The translations under genes were made by a program, and so were the position numbers. Below, piece by piece: positions 61,801-64,000 of a DNA stretch of 64,000 bases (within the stretch, counting starts at the first letter, position 1; each line of letters opens with the position of its first letter). The DNA lies in the NCBI GenBank assembly GCA_963514095.1, contig OY741265.1, positions 22,567,090 to 22,631,089 on the forward strand, given 5' to 3'. The DNA comes from Eutrigla gurnardus (lineage: Eukaryota > Chordata > Actinopteri > Perciformes > Triglidae). The notes under the pieces were generated by a model. It was given only the letters and a program-made list of their open reading frames with translations. It was not told the DNA's origin and did no database searches.

Positions 61801-63345
61801 TGAAATATTGAACAGACTTTAATTCTAGATTTGATTTGGCTCATATCGCTTCAAATTGAGAGGTGCTTATGGAATAGTTAGGGCTCACTACAAGAGCAAG
61901 CACAAATCACAGTCGGTTTGAATTTGTACGATAACGTGGATCTATAATTAACTTTGATGTGTAGTGAAATTAAAAATGCGAGAGTCATCATTATACAATC
62001 TGGCTTCAATTCAACCTCTCACCATCTGCGTCACTAATTTCCCTGTCTCCATAATGTGCATACACATGGCTCAGAGTTTCCATTCAGGTGCGCACATTCT
62101 TCCGTCAAGATTGTTTTTACAGATCACGACTTTTGAGTGAGATGTCGGGTATATCTCTTTTGTGCCTAATTTTGTCCGTTGATGATGATCATAAATGTTA
62201 CCCGAGAGAATAAGATCAGTGATTACAATGGTTCATGCTTTCATTTTTGATCCTCGGGTCTTTATCATTACATATCTTGCAGCTCCGAGTCAGCCTCCGG
62301 CGAATATTGAGTGGAACCTGACCAACTCTAAGATCTTTCTGAATTGGGAACACGTCAAGGCGATGGAAAATGAGTCTGAGGTTACAGGTTACAAGGTGAG
62401 TTTGTTGGAGTAATAGCATAAACTCCAGAACTGTGGAAACAAATAGAACCTCAGCAGCTGTCATCCCAATAAATTGCTTTCTCATTGCAGTGAAAAGATA
62501 GACCTTAGCACTCCAGTGTTATATTATGGATTGGCCCTGTCTGGCCTTTCAAAATTAAAAGATCGGTTCCAGGTGATAAAATGAAAGATGTCATGCCACA
62601 GAAGGATCCAGCTTCTTCCATCCAGTACAACAATGACTCATATTTGATCCTCATTGCATAAAAAACACTGTTTCTGATAATGTTTTCCACATACATTCGA
62701 GCAGCCCTGCTCATTTGATGAAGTCATTTGTGAAGCTCTGTTGTAAGGGAGAGTGCAATGCCTGTCAACAGTTTCATAATTTTGTTTTACAGTGATCAAA
62801 AGTTTAAAAAAAATGTCATGCTTTTAGAACTAAATCCACAATTTGACCCTCTGCTGTCAGTGTTTCTTTTGAAGAATAAAATAAAAAATGATGCTGCATT
62901 TTGATGGAGATGAAAATACATGAGTGAATGTGTATAAAGAACTTCTGACGTCGTGTGGTAAAAATATGCTCCTCCACTTTGAGTCAGGGGGCTAAATCAG
63001 TACCTCACGGGACATTTTGAATGAATTTCCTCCTTTGCAAAGGGACGTTGGTCACTGGCTTTTGATAATTTGATTTGTTTTGTAACTGATTTAATATGTT
63101 GAATGAAGTCATACATCCTGTTGCTAACTTAGTCTGCATGTTAAGACTAAGGGATGAAATCTGCACTCTCCTCCAGGTTGTGTATCGTCAGAACTGGCAC
63201 AGCCGGACTACAGTACTGGAAACCAATAAGACCAGTGTGGAGCTGCAAATCCCCTCTGGAGAGGACTACCTCATTGAGATCAAAGCTCTGACTGGAGGCG
63301 GCGATGGCACCAGCAGCGGCCCCATCCGCATACCAAAGATGTCCA
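27577..63345 (+). CDS. cntn6: contactin-6 (GPI-anchored Ig/FNIII neural adhesion protein), 21 coding exons, 3' end outside window
   Basis: Contactins are GPI-anchored neuronal surface proteins that act in axon guidance, synapse formation and glial differentiation. CNTN6 is reported to bind Notch, CHL1 and receptor tyrosine phosphatases such as PTPRG. The 21 exons total 2980 bases and join in one open frame: signal peptide 1-18, Ig1 about 25-117, Ig2 120-215, Ig3 225-312, Ig4 316-404, Ig5 407-497, Ig6 500-595, then FNIII domains at about 597-697, 699-800, 801-898 and 900-990. All six Ig cysteine pairs are present (49/99, 143/195, 248/296, 340/387, 432/480, 522/577). CNTN6 is chosen over CNTN3/4/5 because the fourth FNIII domain (SQPPANIEW, LNWEHVKAMENESEV, EDYLIEIKA, RIPKMS) and the Ig5 PVKK...SPRAAISW block fit remembered mammalian CNTN6 best. 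The human protein is 1028 residues, so about 35 are missing, matching one last exon with the GPI signal. Sequons are seen at N122, N192, N203, N275, N469, N706, N893, N911, N929 and N954. The family call is near certain; the paralogue call is strong. Confidence 0.93.
30126..30249 (+). CDS. cntn6: cntn6 exon 2: Ig1, first half
   Basis: The acceptor is ttccacacag and the donor gtaagt at 30250. The exon enters in phase 1 and leaves in phase 2. It codes residues 19-59, including the contactin N-terminal signature GPVFTQEPSDSIFP and the first Ig1 cysteine (C49, in INCKAKGNPPPHY). Confidence 0.93.
30501..30676 (+). CDS. cntn6: cntn6 exon 3: Ig1, second half
   Basis: It begins after ctctacag and ends before gtgagt; phase 2 in, phase 1 out. 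It codes residues 60-118 with W61 and the second Ig1 cysteine C99 (GGVYQCITTN). It ends in VQFA, where contactins usually continue with Tyr; here the split codon with exon 4 gives Phe119. Confidence 0.94.
32147..32242 (+). CDS. cntn6: cntn6 exon 4: Ig2, first half
   Basis: The acceptor is ttcaacag and the donor gtacgg at 32243; phase 1 in and out. It codes residues 119-150, with the family block TVSVREGQAVVLLCGPPPH and C143. A sequon (NFS) lies at N122. Confidence 0.93.
34414..34617 (+). CDS. cntn6: cntn6 exon 5: Ig2, second half
   Basis: The acceptor is tttttttcag and the donor gtaagc at 34618; phase 1 in and out. It codes residues 151-218 with YSWVFNG, the strongly conserved GNLYIAKVEASDVGNYTC (C195) and the SSPTPVV strand. 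Sequons are at N192 and N203. Confidence 0.95.
35160..35262 (+). CDS. cntn6: cntn6 exon 6: Ig3, first half
   Basis: The acceptor is tcatgcag and the donor gtaagt at 35263; phase 1 in, phase 2 out. It codes residues 219-252, including the contactin hallmark MGEYEPKIEVQFP and KLECFALG with C248. Confidence 0.95.
35417..35601 (+). CDS. cntn6: cntn6 exon 7: Ig3, second half
   Basis: It follows cctctgcag, 154 bases after exon 6, and ends before gtaaga; phase 2 in, phase 1 out. It codes residues 253-314 with PSISWRRADGNPLPGKIK, as in CNTN6, then C296 (GMYECVAENSRGRN) and ARGQLIFH. A sequon is at N275. Confidence 0.95.
36290..36370. repeat. dispersed teleost repeat motif
   Basis: The segment ctttatttatacaggtaaaa followed by tctcattgagacc and ttacaagagagacctg is a common fish interspersed sequence, found here in intron 7. 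Confidence 0.5.
36840..37230 (-). mobile_element. LINE fragment (C-terminal reverse transcriptase region), decayed
   Basis: On the minus strand aggttggactattgcaacgg codes RLDYCN, and about 200 bases further on APQYISD follows. Both are landmarks of the C-terminal part of L2-like (Jockey-group) LINE ORF2. Stops and frame changes lie between them. It lies antisense in cntn6 intron 7. Confidence 0.6.
38726..38868 (+). CDS. cntn6: cntn6 exon 8: Ig4, first half
   Basis: The acceptor is tttttcacag and the donor gtaaga at 38869; phase 1 in, phase 0 out. It codes residues 315-362 with LQWECKAVGKPKPTYIWLKNG and C340. No same-strand ORF long enough to be listed covers this exon, because the reading frame is only open between the splice sites. 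Confidence 0.93.
39106..39235 (+). CDS. cntn6: cntn6 exon 9: Ig4, second half
   Basis: The acceptor is gatttgcag and the donor gtaagc at 39236; phase 0 in, phase 1 out. It codes residues 363-405, GRIHVEAGRLTISRI through LDSGMYQCVAE (C387) to YASAELKVV. The splice after Glu362 keeps the usual spacing between the Ig4 strands. Confidence 0.94.
39563..39713 (+). CDS. cntn6: cntn6 exon 10: Ig5, first half
   Basis: The acceptor is gttcctcag and the donor gtaggg at 39714; phase 1 in, phase 2 out. It codes residues 406-455 with PDFTRRPVKKS, VVLECRPHASPRAAISWWKGG and C432. The PVKK and SPRAAISW blocks are among the best pointers to CNTN6. Confidence 0.95.
40315..40410 (-). repeat. second copy of the teleost repeat at 23350, reversed
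   Basis: The reverse complement reads tacatttagggcatttagc, then acgcttttgtccaaagcgac and ttacaataagtacatttgtc, nearly identical to 23370-23428. It lies in intron 10. Confidence 0.75.
42821..42960 (+). repeat. dispersed teleost element (ggggacatattatg type), copy 1
   Basis: It begins taaaggggacatattatgac and runs through tttcaggttcataaatgc, tgagtttctactacaacc and tctgaatatacctttgtaaa. I recognise the order of these blocks from a widespread fish repeat. A reversed copy lies at about 52430-52556. Confidence 0.55.
43029..43361. mobile_element. foldback element (about 100-base inverted arms) with AT-rich repeat core
   Basis: The left arm 43029-43132 starts ggggtgccgaaagtaaaaat and is matched by the reverse complement of 43262-43361. 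The arms agree along nearly their full length, including attcagtcaca, gctgatatattttgaatat and ttagctcac. The core 43133-43261 is built from variants of aaatctaaatgtta. No clean target duplication is visible. Confidence 0.8.
44339..44466 (+). CDS. cntn6: cntn6 exon 11: Ig5, second half
   Basis: The acceptor is ctcctcag and the donor gtattc at 44467; phase 2 in, phase 1 out. It codes residues 456-498: KEDGTLRITNISKSDGGRYTC (residues 460-480), then NQFGTSTSSGTLLVK. C480 closes Ig5. Using this acceptor gives the same residue spacing after AKR as in mammalian CNTN6. It ends a 4.6-kb intron. Confidence 0.93.
45058..45230 (+). CDS. cntn6: cntn6 exon 12: Ig6, first half
   Basis: The acceptor is tgctttag and the donor gtatgt at 45231; phase 1 in, phase 0 out. 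It codes residues 499-556 with EPTRIIIPP, ATVGQSLVLPCEVSSD (C522), FKWFFNGKAIDF and HFEMIGG, all typical of Ig6 in this family. Confidence 0.95.
45528..46080. repeat. inverted pair of a dispersed teleost repeat
   Basis: About 45528-45580 (cctagcttagcataaagact) and about 45900-46080 (tctagccattatgctaagct, then ggctgtagcttaatatttaa) are pieces of the same common fish repeat in opposite orientation. They lie in intron 12. Confidence 0.5.
46478..46500. repeat. short (GT)n tract
   Basis: About ten GT units followed by gggtgtgcgc. Confidence 0.8.
46879..46996 (+). CDS. cntn6: cntn6 exon 13: Ig6, second half
   Basis: The acceptor is gtcattag and the donor gtatgc at 46997; phase 0 in, phase 1 out. 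It codes residues 557-595, GDLMVRNIQLKHSGKYVCMV (residues 560-579) with C577, then VDTVSAAADLIVR. A hairpin-forming TG/CA microsatellite starts 60 bases after the donor. Confidence 0.95.
47056..47120. repeat. (TG)13 followed by (CA)13: self-complementary microsatellite
   Basis: A TG run (47056-47082) is followed after the 11-base loop ttgcgtgcgtg by an AC/CA run of equal length (47094-47120). In RNA or single-stranded DNA this folds into a stem of about 27 base pairs, 60 bases after the exon 13 donor. Confidence 0.9.
49096..49254 (+). CDS. cntn6: cntn6 exon 14: FNIII-1, first half
   Basis: The acceptor is gttttgcag and the donor gtaaaa at 49255; phase 1 in and out. It codes residues 596-648: the Ig-FN linker GPPGAPEG, DITDTDVRLSWGSGPDNHSP and VQARTPFSIGWQTVRT, all highly conserved in contactins. 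Confidence 0.95.
50009..50158 (+). CDS. cntn6: cntn6 exon 15: FNIII-1, second half
   Basis: The acceptor is ttaatcctag and the donor gtatcc at 50159; phase 1 in and out. It codes residues 649-698: VPDSVPGQMMHATV, LNPWVDYEFRVVAINSVGIG and EPSTPSKQIQTKAA. Confidence 0.94.
50751..50821 (+). CDS. cntn6: cntn6 exon 16: FNIII-2, first part (71 bases)
   Basis: The acceptor is gctcgtttag and the donor gtaaga at 50822; phase 1 in, phase 0 out. It codes residues 699-722, with the glycine-rich start of FNIII-2 (NVSGGGGARGELVIMWE). A sequon is at N706. It is the shortest exon in the window apart from the coding part of exon 1. Confidence 0.93.
51245..51479 (+). CDS. cntn6: cntn6 exon 17: FNIII-2, second part
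   Basis: The acceptor is tccctccctcag and the donor gtgagt at 51480; phase 0 in, phase 1 out. It codes residues 723-800: PVPEEQQSGEDFGYVVAFR, the YRNDSIAPLSQFEAKVGVYN block (residues 765-784) and MGEGPFSLVVRVFSAEE. Confidence 0.95.
51582..51697 (+). CDS. cntn6: cntn6 exon 18: FNIII-3, first half
   Basis: It follows an intron of only 102 bases (acceptor tatttag) and ends before gtatgg; phase 1 in, phase 0 out. It codes residues 801-839: EPSEAPSRVWARVASASEIE, then VYWEPIPSG and IIAYE. This is the least conserved of the FNIII domains, as in other contactins. Confidence 0.92.
52430..52556 (-). repeat. dispersed teleost element (ggggacatattatg type), copy 2, reversed
   Basis: The reverse complement reads tttaaaggggacatgttaat, then tttcagattcatacttgtgg and tctctactagaacatg, parallel to copy 1 at 42821. 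It lies in intron 18; the far end is not defined. Confidence 0.55.
54240..54949 (-). mobile_element. hAT transposon relic with BED-finger fragment
   Basis: The element 54248-54941 has inverted ends: cagggattctcaacc at the left, and the complement of gttgagaatagctg at the right. It is flanked by near-identical 8-base repeats, CTCTAGCA and CTCTAACA, as expected of an old hAT insertion. On the minus strand 54617-54799 is open and reads GFIIAGSDAQCVECGEIL, then LKPWKLQRLLNTKH. This matches the N-terminal BED-type zinc finger of hAT transposases related to ZBED/SCAND3-like genes. The first zinc-binding His (usually HLNTKH) is Leu. Only about 0.7 kb remains, so most of the transposase is lost. Confidence 0.8.
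54330..54365. repeat. A-rich tract within the hAT relic
   Basis: About 15 A, then actataacatg, then further A-rich sequence. It is a simple repeat. Confidence 0.8.
55577..55892 (-). mobile_element. LINE ORF2 C-terminal fragment, decayed
   Basis: On the minus strand in order: AKIRPILFQKDAENIVRAFV, TSRLDYCNLLLSG, LHWLPVKSRVEFKILLFT, then EALNGQAPSYLKELIKP. This is the classic order of L2-like LINE ORF2 after the polymerase palm. Frame changes and a stop in place of the usual Tyr after LLFT show it is dead. It lies antisense in cntn6 intron 18. The plus-strand form is a widely seen fish repeat. Confidence 0.8.
58785..58906. repeat. (TG)n microsatellite with (TTTG)n segment
   Basis: About 41 TG units (58785-58866), then five to six TTTG units (to 58890), then a short TG/TA tail. 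Confidence 0.95.
59729..59909 (+). CDS. cntn6: cntn6 exon 19: FNIII-3, second half
   Basis: The acceptor is tttggtctag and the donor gtgagt at 59910; phase 0 in, phase 1 out. It codes residues 840-899: VLFWEEGSQQ, VLSGLKGSTTYLISVRAQN and GLGPCSPALNVTTKKP, with a sequon at N893. It ends an 8-kb intron full of repeats. Confidence 0.94.
60297..61078 (+). mobile_element. probable LTR remnant interrupted by a MITE-like fragment
   Basis: It begins tgttgtggtcttgggttttg and has the C/T-rich texture of fish LTRs (ttcctgtatttaagg, cacctgtg, cttgttgtc). Near the end comes a polyadenylation-like attaaagcacac, then the close ccaagatgtgaga. Flanks are ccct and cccc, so a target duplication is uncertain. 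From about 60558 to 60840 it is interrupted by sequence related to the element at 9284 (aggtg, accaaa, cgaagcaaat, and a reversed tctacatggag). Confidence 0.4.
60727..60740. repeat. poly(C) run
   Basis: About 14 C in a row inside the MITE-like fragment. Confidence 0.85.
62283..62395 (+). CDS. cntn6: cntn6 exon 20: FNIII-4, first half
   Basis: The acceptor is atatcttgcag and the donor gtgagt at 62396; phase 1 in, phase 0 out. It codes residues 900-937: PPSQPPANIEWNLTNSK, then FLNWEHVKAMENESEVTGYK. Near-identity to mammalian CNTN6 here settles the paralogue. Sequons are at N911 and N929. Confidence 0.95.
63177..63345 (+). CDS. cntn6: cntn6 exon 21: FNIII-4, second half (last exon in window)
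   Basis: The acceptor is tctcctccag and the donor gtaagt at 63346; phase 0 in, phase 1 out. It codes residues 938-993: VVYRQNWHS, VLETNKTSVEL, EDYLIEIKALTGGGDGTSSG, then IRIPKMS. No GPI-signal exon is seen in the remaining 655 bases. Confidence 0.95.
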
Positions 63346-64000
63346 GTAAGTCTGAAATACTCTGCAGCATGCAAATGATTGGAGTTGGAATTAAGCAGAG
63401 AAGCCTTGGGATGGGTGCAGTCTGTGTAACTAATCCCCAGTGTGACTGATAATGTTTATCACCTCACCGTAGCTTCAACAAGGCCTTCAGAACACATGTG
63501 AATTGTAATAAGACTGCACCGTAGCCAGGACAGTGTTTTTTTTTTCCAAAGGCAAACCCTGATGAAGTACCAAGGAACACTATTTCTATACTCAAAATAT
63601 TGATGAATGCATCCTCATAAATATAAAATATACTTTTAATATATAATATAGGTTTTATTTAATCTAAAATAGACATTTTACAATAGGAATGAATTAAAAT
63701 CACATTTGATCTAAAAAAAATAATGTTAATTGCAAAAATAACTAAATAAAGTGTTACAATATCATGTTTCCAGAATTTAATGCTTTTAGACTAGTGTTTA
63801 GGTATTAAATCAGTTTTTAAAATTAGTATGATATTATTTACAATGTAACAGAGTATTAGGATTGGATATTAATTAAAAAAATATGATGCAAGTACTAAAA
63901 CCAGCACCCTTAAAGTGATAGCGATACCAATAAAGTTCTTCATTCAGTAGCCATCATGTGAATGGAAGCTGTGTGTGTGCATTTGGCTAGCTAATCGCAC
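63346..64000 (+). other. start of cntn6 intron 21
   Basis: AT-rich sequence with no acceptor-bounded exon coding the C-terminal serine-rich linker and GPI signal, so the intron continues beyond the window. Confidence 0.6.

Overview
The window is teleost fish nuclear DNA. Its coding sequence is split into vertebrate-type exons with GT/AG introns, and the intergenic and intronic DNA is full of fish-type repeats: hAT, PIF/Harbinger-like, LINE, tRNA-derived SINE, solo LTR and TG/CA microsatellites. There are no bacterial-type operons, CRISPR arrays or phage genes. I found no convincing new biological system. The main content is one large neuronal adhesion gene surrounded by transposon relics.

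The gene is on the plus strand and I identify it as contactin-6 (cntn6, NB-3). The translation start is at 27577, in an exon (27487-27631) that carries 90 bases of 5'UTR and a signal peptide. Twenty further coding exons follow, to 63345. All 21 join without a frame break into 993 residues plus one base. The order is signal peptide, six C2-type Ig domains, four fibronectin III domains. Each of the ten domains is coded by exactly two exons, and every domain border is a phase-1 intron. The last exon, with the GPI-anchor signal, is not visible and should lie beyond 64000. An 11-codon upstream ORF ends two bases before the start codon.

Positions 1-27486 are upstream DNA, probably intron 1 and/or 5' flank. 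They hold a decayed minus-strand copy of a multicopy fish gene (951-1667) next to a large imperfect palindrome (2523-2997), a 950-bp Harbinger-like element with TTA duplications (4518-5467), a SINE (6197-6452), a 203-bp hairpin hAT MITE (7595-7797), a TIR element (about 9284-9993), a 769-bp solo LTR (14053-14821), an 839-bp hAT element (20058-20896), a transposase-like N-terminal fragment (about 22421-22940) and a T22/G21 homopolymer junction (23551-23595). Long stretches between them show nothing I can name.

The introns of cntn6 carry more relics: two antisense LINE fragments (about 36840-37230 and 55577-55892), a foldback element with an AT-rich repeat core (43029-43361), a TG/CA hairpin just after exon 13 (47056-47120), a hAT element with a BED-finger remnant (54248-54941), a long TG tract (58785-58906) and a probable LTR interrupted by a MITE-like fragment (about 60297-61078).
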